Of a stretch of DNA of 64,000 bases, positions 25,252 to 37,200 are shown piece after piece (the first letter of the stretch is position 1; the number at the start of each line of letters is the position of its first letter). The position numbers and the translations under genes are program-made. The notes beneath the pieces are model-generated. The model was given only the letters and a program-made list of their open reading frames with translations, was not told the DNA's origin and ran no database searches. The stretch is from the NCBI GenBank assembly GCA_964019165.1, contig OZ025274.1, forward strand, positions 1,798,051 to 1,862,050, written 5' to 3'. The DNA is from Mastigias papua (lineage: Eukaryota > Cnidaria > Scyphozoa > Rhizostomeae > Mastigiidae).

Positions 25252-28200
25252 CTAGAAATTAAAGCGAAAAGGTTCACGCATGGCTACCATGAAGAAGATA
25301 TAATTCTTCATGTACAAAGCATAAGACAAGAATGAAAGGAAATCAAAATTTAGAATAACGCGAGACGAACTGCATATGCTCCATGTACTTTAAGATAGAC
25401 ACGTTTCAAACAGAGCTGTAAAAAATACAACTTACTAATAAGTACGAGAGAATAAATTTCGCATTTGTCAACTACCCTCATCAATGCATCTCACAGGAAT
25501 TCTTTCTCACATTCGTTATATGATCGACACTGTGAAAATATTTCCCGCAATACTAAAAATATTACATAAAGACATATTTATTATAGTGGATATAGAATCA
25601 TGCCCAGGCATTTCCACCAGTGTAAGTCATTGACTGACTGAATACGCCTCCCTACATGTCATTCACATGCAATTGTCTAACAGCACATAAAAGTGGCGTC
25701 TATATTTCAACCTGCATTTAAAAATGCTTTAACGTATCGGCCAGTGAAAGGAAATCCAACACGGTCGCCGAATCGGAATAGTCACGTACAGTGTTAAAAG
25801 ACAATAAGCAAGGGTTTCAAGTGGACAAACTTCTCTAACTACTCTTCTTCTTTTCTAGTTCTTCTTCTACTACCATACCTCTTCTAATAAACGTTCTTCA
25901 TTATGAAGAGACAGAAAATAATTGTAAAAGAATGGATCACTTTATCAATGAATGGCTTTAAAAACAACTGAAGTAAGTTTCTTATAAACAAACTTCTTTT
26001 ATAAATTTCCGTTTGCCAACTCTTCTAGCCCGAAATGCAATGGTCTATTGCAATGACGGAAAAAACATTTCTTCAGCCGCAAACCTTCTACTATTACGAT
26101 GAATACAGTCTTGACTTACGTGGCAGCGGCAAAGGCCACTTCAAAATTCTCCTTTGGTCTTTTAGACGAAAGATCATCAAATGAAATTTTATCAGGTGCA
26201 AAATTATGCAGCAAAGCACAAAATGCCAGTCCATCTTTCCAACTGGTTGTGAAATTTGTGACAGATACATTCTACAAAGAGAAGAAAAGTAATTATGCAT
26301 AGAAGCTCCATCTAGTACAAAGTTCAAAAATTCGAAAAATGGAATAACGAAAAATTTAGCTTCTCTGCAATATATCTCTGCAACCCTTCGTGAATATTGA
26401 GATGCAGCACTGTAGCACGATCTCTTCATGCAATTTCGATAAGTGCGTTGCATATAACTACTGATGATACCACGTCGTAATTTCTTCGCCTAGCTTCTTA
26501 TATTCTGACTCAATCATAGCAATAAGGGGAGATAAATAGACGTATTTGTGCTAAATTCAAAAAATAAATTCATAAATAAATAATCAAATAAATAAATTCC
26601 TTCCTGTACAAATCAGGCTCATTATCTAATTCAAAAGTCTGCAAAAAACTAATATTTTCGCTGCAGCGAGCCATGGAAAGCATATACACATGTTGATAAC
26701 TTTTTTAGAAACGTTCACAAGAAGGAATCTAGCAAATTCTGTTGATGAATCGGATAAAACGCACTTGGAACGGTACGGCCCTCATGTAGGGCCACTGAGT
26801 GAAATAAGCTCTATAGTAAAAGGGGATTTATGTTTCATTTCAAATCATTTCTGCAATAAGTTATGACAATGTATAATAGAGCATCTGAGAACATGTCACT
26901 CGTCCTCGGAGGCTCCAATATGGAAGGACAGACGGAATGAACGAGTCCATTGTCGTATTTGGACAACTGATCAGCAAATGATGTTAAGGATGGCCTTAGG
27001 AAGCTTTTTAGCACAGTGTGCCTAAAAAGTAAACAATACAGAATATATTGGGGTCTCTTTTGGTACCGGGCTCTTATTTCCTGAACCAAGGCGTCCCAAA
27101 CTGCGTTACGCAACTGCTGTCTGACGCAACATAGTGGCGACATCACAAAGACGGATTGGATTTCAGCAGCAGACAACACTTACGAAACTAATCTGAAGTT
27201 AACACGTGATACGTATAATCAACAAGAATCAACAGTACGGAAAAGTCTTCAAGGAATGGACTATATACTGCTGAGCAGTGTGTGACAGCTGAATGGTCAT
27301 ACTTCGCTCGCAATTGTGATTGATAACGCCAAGGTCTGCCCCCGTATCAAACGTTTGAATAATATGACGTGAGAATTCCTAACTGGCCAAGTAGCTTTCA
27401 ACTGACTTTGCACAGAACAGGGTGTCAATAAAAGCCATCATGGAAATCATGTCTGGTTGTAACACAACACTGTTATGCATGACGTTGCGTTGGCCACAGT
27501 TACAACGGTGGAATTCAAAATGTCAAAAACTTACCGGATAAGCATCTGTAATTCGCTGACACCAATGCAATAGTTTCGTCATATTTGAGTTGGCTCTTTG
27601 TATTGACGGAGAAGCACTGCCATTGGTTCTAAGAAAGACACAGACATTGGGTGATACGACCTGCATATGTTTTGAAAATTCAATGGCATCTGGGAGTGGG
27701 AGGGGGAGTGGGAGGGGGAGTGGGAGGGGGCAAGGAGGGGGCAAGGAGGGGGCAAGGAGGGGGCAAGGAGGGACAAGTACTCTTCTAATGCCAAAGCAAG
27801 TGGCTCCACGTGTTCCCATTGAAAACAGAAATTTCCAATGTATGCCCCACAGAGTACTCTATCGAGGAAACTTTACGAAAACCAGAAGACTTTAGCATAA
27901 ATGGGTGCTGTAAATACACGTAAATATATTACGGCGAAGAAGAATATTACACGATAAGATATCATTACAATCATAAAACCCTAAATTTTCAACAAATCGT
28001 TTGCACAATCTACATTTGCAATCAAACTGATGGTTCTTAATGCCTCTTTTGAAGCTGTTGAGTGTCTGGGAATCTTTCAATAGCTTCAAAAGAGGCAATA
28101 AGAACCATCAGTTTGATTGCAACTGTACATTGATTGCCACTATATATGATGGTTGCTCTGTATCGTTAGAATTCTTCGCAAATTATAACCAAGCAAGCAA

Positions 28201-31200
28201 AGCGTAGGGATAATCACAAGAAATAAATCAGGCAGGACAACAGTTTGTACGTAACAATAGAATCTTAAATAACTCACAAGCTCACAATAGACTCTGCACG
28301 TCAAGGGTCACAAGTTCGAACTCTGCTCCGGTCAGCTAATTCCTCGCACTCTCAATTTCAATTTCTCCTAAATTCTGTTATCCATACATGCAACAATTGA
28401 CAATCTGACAATGTCTTAACTACAGAAACACCAAGTTCTCCACAAAAAATTCCTACGGGGGCTGAAATTCAACATTTAACCACCCACCAAGTCTTACCTT
28501 TATAAAGAAAAACTTAAAGCTGCCTTGCTTACCATTCTAACAAGCCGCAAAATGCAATAGGTTCAAGATCGAAAAAGCCTTACGTTGGCGCACTTGATTC
28601 TAATTGATCCTTAAAAGCTTTTCTGCTATTCCTTGCCTTCAGTTGCTTCTCTCTACTCTCAATTGCTCTTTGGCGGCGTCTCTCTGCCAGCCTCGCATCC
28701 AAACTCGTAGTTTTAGCTAAAAAGGAGGCATACTTATTACACGATTCACCCGCAACATTTCCGCAAACAACAAAACACACAACATCCAATAAGCTGGGCT
28801 GAACTATATAAATTATGAACTATTTCATACTGCACTGTGGCTAAACTATATCATACGGTAATCAATATCCCCTTTCTAGTATACAGTGGCAAAGGTTAGT
28901 CCATCCCATATACAATTCCGCAAGTTGGGTGATGCCTGTTAGAAAGGCCACTTGTACTGGACAGTCGGCATGGCGAGGAATGGCGAGGAATGGCGAGGAA
29001 TGGCAGGGAATGGCAAGGAATGGCGAGGAATGGCGAGGAGTGGCGAGGAATGGCGAGGCAGGCGAGCTCCCTTCCTCGTTGAGTTTATCTCCTAAATGTT
29101 GCCACCTGGTACCCATTTGCAGCTGTGCGTACAGTAAGTGAGCCTCAAACCTATAGCCCAAGGTGCGTCTCGAACCACCGATTTTCTACAGAGCAGACGA
29201 GGACCCTGACCACTTTGCAACTCGTCCAGCCGTATACTATGACCAACCTAATAGCATAAGTGCCTGGATGTCATGCCCAATTTCATTCCATCTCTGCACT
29301 GATTTCTTAGGGACAGATTATTAACTGGGCAAAAAGGAAATTAATACGCATTGTGACACTCAGTGAATATAAGAAAAACACTATTCAACTAAATACAAGC
29401 AGTACCAGACATGATATTGATCACAGCAAGAAATTTGACCACAATGGAGCCGTTAGGAGATTTTAAGTTAATGCAAAGCAGTTCTAAAATTGTGCCTCGG
29501 AACAGGCTATCACGATAAAGAGTTACTGAAAGAACCACTCGTGTACTTTGAACTCTAGCACAAACCTTAGAAACCCAATGTCTAGGACATCTGCTGGTGA
29601 GAGATGCTTTTCATTCAGAGGGACCAGTCTCTGGCATGATTTGAGTGTCGAGACCAAAAGACAATCGTCGCTCAAAAGATTTTGTGATTGGGATGATGAA
29701 TTAAGTAGCAGGATTTTGACGATGTTATGGTAATAATCTCTCTTAATTTTTTATCTCTGTTAATCCCTTTTATTATATTGTACTTACCATTTATAGTATA
29801 TTTCATACTTTATCTAATGCATGGCCCACTGTAAATCAGTTTTTCTCTAACCGATGGGGCTACCATGCTTAAAGAAAATTGAAAATGAAAAAATTAACAA
29901 GTAAAATTGAGTTTCAGGCTAAAACTAATGGTCCCAAATCAACAAAGTTACAATTATGCTGATATCTTACTTCGTGTCGCCTTTGCAGAATCCTCTTCAC
30001 CTGTTTTCGATTTTTCGTTCTCCATCTTTGCCCGTGATGGTGTCCCGGCCTCTCTTCTAGCTGTCACTCGGGACGGCTTTTCATTGACATTATCCTTAGC
30101 AGAAGAGCTTTTCCTATCTTCTTGTTCCACACCCTTTTTTTCCTCTGCTTGGTGATCTTTCTTTGATATGGTCCTAACACTTACTCGTCCACTGTCTTGC
30201 TCATCTAACGATTCCTTGCGCACCAATCTCCGTCTGTTTCGTCTAGAGCCAATTCCCTCGTCATCGCTATCATCGGCCTTGCTCTTCTCAGCACTGCTTT
30301 TCGTACTCAGTATAACCTGTACAGTAGGCCTTGAGGCAGTACTCTGGACAACTGCAACCCTGAAAATGATGCAATTCAACTTCTCACATTGTCACTTGTA
30401 AACTGATGCAATATTTCAAATACGGTCTTGAAACTAGCGGCACGATTTATCAATTGCAATCTGTTCTGTGACATTTTTCCCAGAACCACATAAAACTCTT
30501 TATCGCAACAAACCAAGTCAAGAGTATGCGAAAAGCCGATACACAGTCAACTAATGAACACAACCCCTCCCCAAAATAAACTCATATATCATACCTCATA
30601 TCATATCATATCATATCATATCATATCATATCATATCATATCATATCATATCATATCATATCATATCATATCATATCATATCATATATCATATCATGTCA
30701 TATCATATCATACCATATCATACCATACCATACCATACCATATATCATACCTCATATCATATCATATCATATCATATCATATCATATCATATCATATCAT
30801 ATCATATCATATCATATCATATCATGTCATATCATATCATACCATATCATACCATACCATATATCATATCATATCATATCATATCATATCATATCATATC
30901 ATATCATATCATATCATATCATATCATATCATATCATACCATATCATATCATATCATATCATATCATATCATATCATATCATATATCATATCATATCATA
31001 TCATATCATATCATAGCATATCATATATCATATCATATCATATCATATATCATATATCATATATCATATATCATATATCATATATCATATATCATATATC
31101 ATATACGATATCAACAAAGTCTTCAGTCAAACGTATGATTATTAATCAATCTTAAAAGTTGTTTTAAACTATTCCTGATGAAGCAAGCCATCATAACAAA

Positions 31201-34200
31201 CAGAACATTTACTAACCTCTCTAAACTTGACGATTTGCTTTTAGCATCTGCACTCCTATTCACTTCCTCTTTTTCATTCTTCACTTCTTCAGTCTGTGCT
31301 TTTACTACGTCATTCTGATCTTGTCGCAGTCTTCTATTCCTTGCTCGTTTATCACCAGATTTTGTTGGGCTGCGCCGCTCCTCAGCTTCCTGCAATACTC
31401 TACCTGTTCGTGACTCCTCCTTACCAGCTTCATTCTTTGACAAATCCTCGTTCCTACGCCGGCTCCGAGACTTCTCTACTTTTGAAGAAGTTTCAACAGT
31501 CGCTTTATGAGGCTTTGTCTCCGTATTTCCAATGCTTGCCTTACTGGTCTGGGTTTCCTTGGTGGGTACCTCAACGCTCTCTTTTCGATGTTTATTTAGA
31601 GGCTTTGCAGTTTCCTTTATTTCATTGGCATGTTTATGATCATTTTTAATTTCAGCCTCGTGCTCATCTTCTTCCAAAATAATGGGCTCTTCAGTTATAT
31701 CTGGCTCTGTTTTTTCAATAGCATCATTTGCTTTAGTCTTTGCACTAGGTTTAGGTGGGACAGAAGTGGGCACCTTCTTATTTTTTGATGCTTTCTCGAA
31801 CACCCCTCTTTTATCCTCAGTTTTACCTAACTCACCACTCTGCTTTAATGCATCTAAACTGGGCCTTCCTACCTTACGCTGAGCCTTCCCGCTGTCAGCA
31901 TCTTCCTTTAAGTTCTTATTCAAGTCATTTTTGGCCCTGCCCACGCCACCACCTTGGCGCAGAGAATCTAAACTTGGTCTTCCTGGCTTCTCTAATGGAG
32001 TGCTGTCGTCGCTTTTAGCTACATCCCTACCAGCTCTAATGCTTTTGATCATTTCGTTCTTTTCCTCAACACTGAGTTTCCTGGACGTAATGCTTGGTTG
32101 TTTCTTCAATACATTTCTAAAGTCTAGCTGCTCAGCAGAACTTGACTTCCTTTGGGGCACTTCCTTCTTATCAGATGATATTGAGCTTTGCCGGAGAACA
32201 GTTCTGAAATCGACCTGTTCTGCTCCTACATCTTTATCAGCTAAAGTTCTGGTTTTCACTTTCTTCTGCAGCAGATTTCGGAAATCAACTTGCTCAAGAC
32301 CTGACCCCGATTTCTCTCCGGGTTTCTTTGATTTCTCAGTGGACCGTAAAACAGTACGGAAATCAACTTGCTCCGCACCTCTCTTATTTGCCGATGGCTT
32401 TTCCATAGGGCTTTTATCAGACTTCTTAAGCAGCTCTTTGAAACTTTTCCCTTCTGCGAGTGCCGGCTCCTTTTGCCGAAACACTTCATCCACTTTGGCA
32501 CTGTATGAGGTTCCAAGTGCTCTACGTTCAGACAATTGTCTGTCAAATTCATAGCCGGCCAAATCTTGGTCATCATCGAATTTCCTTCCGGTCACGCTAC
32601 TGCCTTCATCTGTTGCAGTATGATCCGAGTATCCTTCCGAATAATCATCGGAGAAGTGCTGATTCCTTTTGTCTTCTTTCCTAGCCGGTTCTTGGTACCT
32701 CTCTTCTTTCTCTTCATCTTCATCATAATCATCATTCTCACTAAGAATTTCCTCATCGGAATATTCTTCAAAATTTGATGCCTGTTCAGTTGATTCTGGC
32801 TCTTTAGCATCTGATTCTTCATCATCTACTTCATCTTCCAAATAGAAATCATCATCCTCAGCAGAGTAGCCCCTGTCTCTTTTTTCGTTTTCACTTTCCA
32901 AACGATCTTCATTATCACGTTGATCTTCCTCTTCATGATCAGAAAAATCTTCATCATCACCTGCCAATTCTTCTTTGTATTCATCTTCAATGTCTATTTT
33001 ATCTTTATCATAAGCCTCCAGCTCTTCCTCATCATCAACTGCTTCACTGTCATCAACTAAATCTTCATTGCATTCCAGATCTTCAGTTTCAATTTCTTCT
33101 TCCTTATCCGGAAGAACATCATTCTTAACTGATGATCCCCTGCTGCGCGAATCCAAGTCTTCCTCATTGATTAAGTCATCTTCATTAACATTGTTAACGG
33201 AACCACTTCCATCTTCGTCATATCCATTCACCACTTTATCTTCATCACAAGGTTCTTCCTCTCTGGTCTCAGCTTCTACCTTGTCTACTTCTTCCATATC
33301 TCGTTCATTATGAATGCCTGCATCCATTTCGACATTGTTTTCATCCACATCTTCTACCTCTTCTTCAGTTCCTGTCTCGTTTTCATTGGAATTAGAGGGC
33401 TCGTCATAAGTGTCCAGTTTGTGCTTTGATACCGAAGAAATGCGATGTGCATCTCCAGTGTCATTTTCATGAACAACCGCCTTAGGATCGTTGGCTCCAA
33501 AGTCTTTATCATTGGCAACATCCTTAGATTTGCTAGCATTTGGTTCCTCAATCACATCCCTATTTCTGTGTGATCGTCGAGAGGAATAAGAAGAATACTC
33601 ATTAACTGTAACCGGCTCGTCTCTGATTCTCTCTTTCGTGTCTCGTTTGTCAGCCACATTATTACTAAGATATTTATTGTCATTTTCTTTGTCAACTTTC
33701 GTTGTTTCCTTTAGTCTTTCTTCCCTAGTCGGTCGTTTGACGATTACTGGATCCCCAAGCCCTAGAACAAAAAGCTGCAATCAAACTGGGCTTTACCGAA
33801 ACATAAATTCACAAGAACGCGTAAAGTCAATTCAACTCTCCATCGAGAACAGCATGTTTGTCCAAACTAAAAAACATAGTCCATTCAGACTAGATTAAAA
33901 ACATACCTAATTTGTGATTTCTAATCTCACGTATACGAGCACGAATCTTCTTTCGCTTTTCTGTTTCAGTAAACGGAGTTTCATTTAGCTAGAAGAATCA
34001 AAGGCATACATCTATAAATGATTAAAATGCGGCGTAGAATACCAAAACAAGAAAGCCAAAGTAAAACTGGCAGAAAAGACGCACATGGCAAAAAGCCAGA
34101 GTGCCCCAATATACACAAAGTACGAAATATAGATAAATTTTATCAGAATAGCTATACTACGATTTGAAGGTTAACACAAATACAAGCTCCATGCAAGTCT

Positions 34201-37200
34201 CGTATGCTGCGAAGTGACTGACAGAGGTACACTTGCGAGATTGGGTAACCAATTCCTTTCCTTGCTACATTCGCCTCCATTGATACCACCATGTGTAATG
34301 CATGGCCACTACCTATCATTAACTGCTGTAATATCATGCAACTACCAACCATATGCTAACTTACTATAATTTATGCTTAACACTATACCATGTATTTATT
34401 CGTAGCTGGTAGGACAGTGTGAGAGGTAAGTCTCAGGCCATTGAACTTGTACACATTTATGGACTGTCGCTCTAACCGTTTGATTACTTGTTTATACTTT
34501 ACAGCTGGGGGGAGCAATTCCTTTTTTCAAAGGGTGGCATTAGAAACAAAAATAACAAGGAGGGCCCTGTCAAATAGACTGAATTCGTGTGTATAAAATT
34601 ACTATCTCTATGTCCTAAGGATGCGAATATAAAGAAACGTCTCAAAACAAAAGCAATGCAGCCGTGGCCTATGGTTAACAAGAAAGAACGCAACAAATCT
34701 ATTTTGTAAGCAACCTTTCACGAGTCAATTAAACGGCCGTATGTGGCCCCCAGACCGTATAATGTCCAGGTTTGTGTTACAATAGCAAGGTCTGACAAAT
34801 GGTCCAACCTTCAAACTGTACATAGCAATCACTGGAAAATTCTCACTAAGCGCGAGCTTTTAAAACAATTTACAATTCCCTGCATACAAAATTTTAGATA
34901 AAAAGCATTGTGAAGATTCATTGCAAACCTTGAATGTTGCTGTCAGTTGTTGAGATGAGGTAAACACATACTTCATATCCCACATTCAATGTGATGCAGG
35001 GCGATTGGTGTATCAGACGAGGAGATTTAACCAAAATAGGTAGAGATGGAAGATGTTGTGGACAGCCACAAAACTATTTGCACAATGAAATGGCTTCCTT
35101 GTAAAATGTAGGTGGGTCAGAACATGCAGAACATAAATTTGAGAGGGGGATGTTTGTTTTCATTCAAACAATGGTTAATACCACAAACCGTTTAAGAGTC
35201 ACAAGAAGGCATGAGCAAATAAACAAGTAGGAGGCCAATGAATGCATGAACAAATACATGAAAGAATGAATCAATCAATGTATGAGTAAATGAATGTGCT
35301 ACTGGGTGGGTAAGTGAATGCATGAATCATTGAACAAATAAGAGCTTTAATGTACAAATGAATGAGGTTATGAATAAATAAATGAGATGATGAATGAATA
35401 AATTAGCAAATGAATACAGGAATGACAAAATCTATGAATGAACGAATGCATTAATGAATGAATGACTAAATGCATGAATGAATATATGAATGTACAAACA
35501 AATAAATGAATGAATGAATGAATAGACAACTGAATGAATTACGAATGAATGAATGATAAAATGAATGAGTTTAAAAGTCTACGGTTTAAACTAACAGTGA
35601 AATCATGAAATAGAGAACACCAGGCCGGATAAATAAGTAACAGTACGAAAAGAAAATATGTAAAAGTATGAACGACAGGAAATTATTTCCATAAATGCAA
35701 AAGCAGGAAAAGGCCGAGAACACATAATGGATAATATCTGTAGGAACATGATATATAATAGGTAAAAGAACAAGTAAGGAAAGGGAAGAATAATGCCAAC
35801 AAAATACCGGGGTAAATTAGAATCAAGATGGGCCTGTAGAAAATACAATTAAAATGAGAGAGCCAAGTATGCAATGAACATATCAAGAAACTGAATAGCA
35901 AACGAAATAGCAGTAAGAAAAAGAATTGGTAGAACTATTTAGAACTATTAAAGAAACTGACTGTAGAAACAAAATGATGGGCCTATAGAAAGCAATATGC
36001 ACACGAAAGGAAATTGATACCAAGACAGGAAGCAGTCAAATACAGATCTTTATAAAATAAAGATGAGTGAACCGGGTCAAAACAATTGGAAGAAGAAAAG
36101 CACATGGAGAAGCATAATTTTTATGTTTTTGGAAAGGGACTTATCTGAGAGGAACACACGAACAAGAGGGTTCTCAAATCTTCTAATCATGCAACGCAAA
36201 AGCTCGTTTTCAAAACTCCTTTTATTCATAAAAAATTTACATATAAAAGGCCAGTCTACAAAGACAGTCGCGTGCTTAGTAACAATTTGCAGCTCTAGGG
36301 TGGGGGCCTATCAGAGGGTACACTCTTTCGAGGGAGGAGGGAGGCACTTCTTTGACTTGCAGTATCGTAACAGAGCTGCTAGAAGTATTGCTAAGCAACG
36401 AATACAAAAGTTTCTGCCATTATGTTCAAATGTACAATGAACCAAGCCAGAGACTATCCCCACCTCATATACTATGTAGAAAGTCAATATCAATTTTAGC
36501 TGAATATAAATACTGCGGCAGAGTGAGTGTCATTTTTACTCATCCAGGTTCAGACCATCAGGTATTGGTACTGGAAATAGTTTGGGACGAGAAAGACTCT
36601 ACACATCTAGCTGTATCTACACTGTCCCAGTTTAAGCAACAAGTTTTCAAAAATCACAATATTGAGGTTCACCCATCTAACTTAGAAGAAGGTCGATGTG
36701 AAAACTCCTATCTAACTTATTATCAAGTGGAAAAGGCACTACTGTATAAATACAAAGAATAGGCTCCCGCCGGCTGTATCTATTACTACTGCTTGTGTTC
36801 TGCCAGTGTGTGCTGTCACCCTCTTGAAAAATTATATTGTTTCAAAGGCCTACTGGGCGAAAAATGAGCAGTGTACCTGGAAATATACTTAAGTGTCTGG
36901 GATTACACAGCAGCCTTTGATTACTTAATAATATACGTCGAATATCAGAAATACATTCAACTACAATAAGTTTTATCCACCAGGCTTCATATCGAGTTTC
37001 AATGCAAAGGATCAAGTCCTGCAGACACAATTAAGGGCCTGTGTAGCGAATATCTACGGCCTGCCTGGGAATCTAATATTATCTATGTTCTCGCAGCCCT
37101 TGAATTTCCATAAACATAAAACAGAAACCAACAGCTTTAACAAAACCAACTGACCGAAGGAAAAATAGACTGATTCACCAGTTCTATTGAATATCACACA

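Noticed and set aside
26094..26453. 119-codon minus-strand frame over the CH exon
   Set aside because: It is in the wrong frame. The correct frame between the TAG acceptor and the GTAAGT donor gives the CH domain core.
26835..27179. 114-codon minus-strand frame in intron 7
   Set aside because: Exons 7 and 8 join in phase directly across it and complete a continuous CH domain, so it is not needed as an exon and has no known motif.
28580..28789. Reading the minus-strand frame from its first Met as a separate small gene
   Set aside because: The part before 28,716 lies upstream of a good acceptor; the conserved helix begins exactly at that splice site and joins exon 5 in phase.
30554..31138. 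194-codon plus-strand frame rich in YHIIS
   Set aside because: It is a translation of the ATCAT microsatellite.
31296..33313. Plus-strand frames opposite exon 4, including a 207-codon one at 31,931-32,554
   Set aside because: They are shadows of the biased codon composition of the smoothelin-like exon on the other strand.
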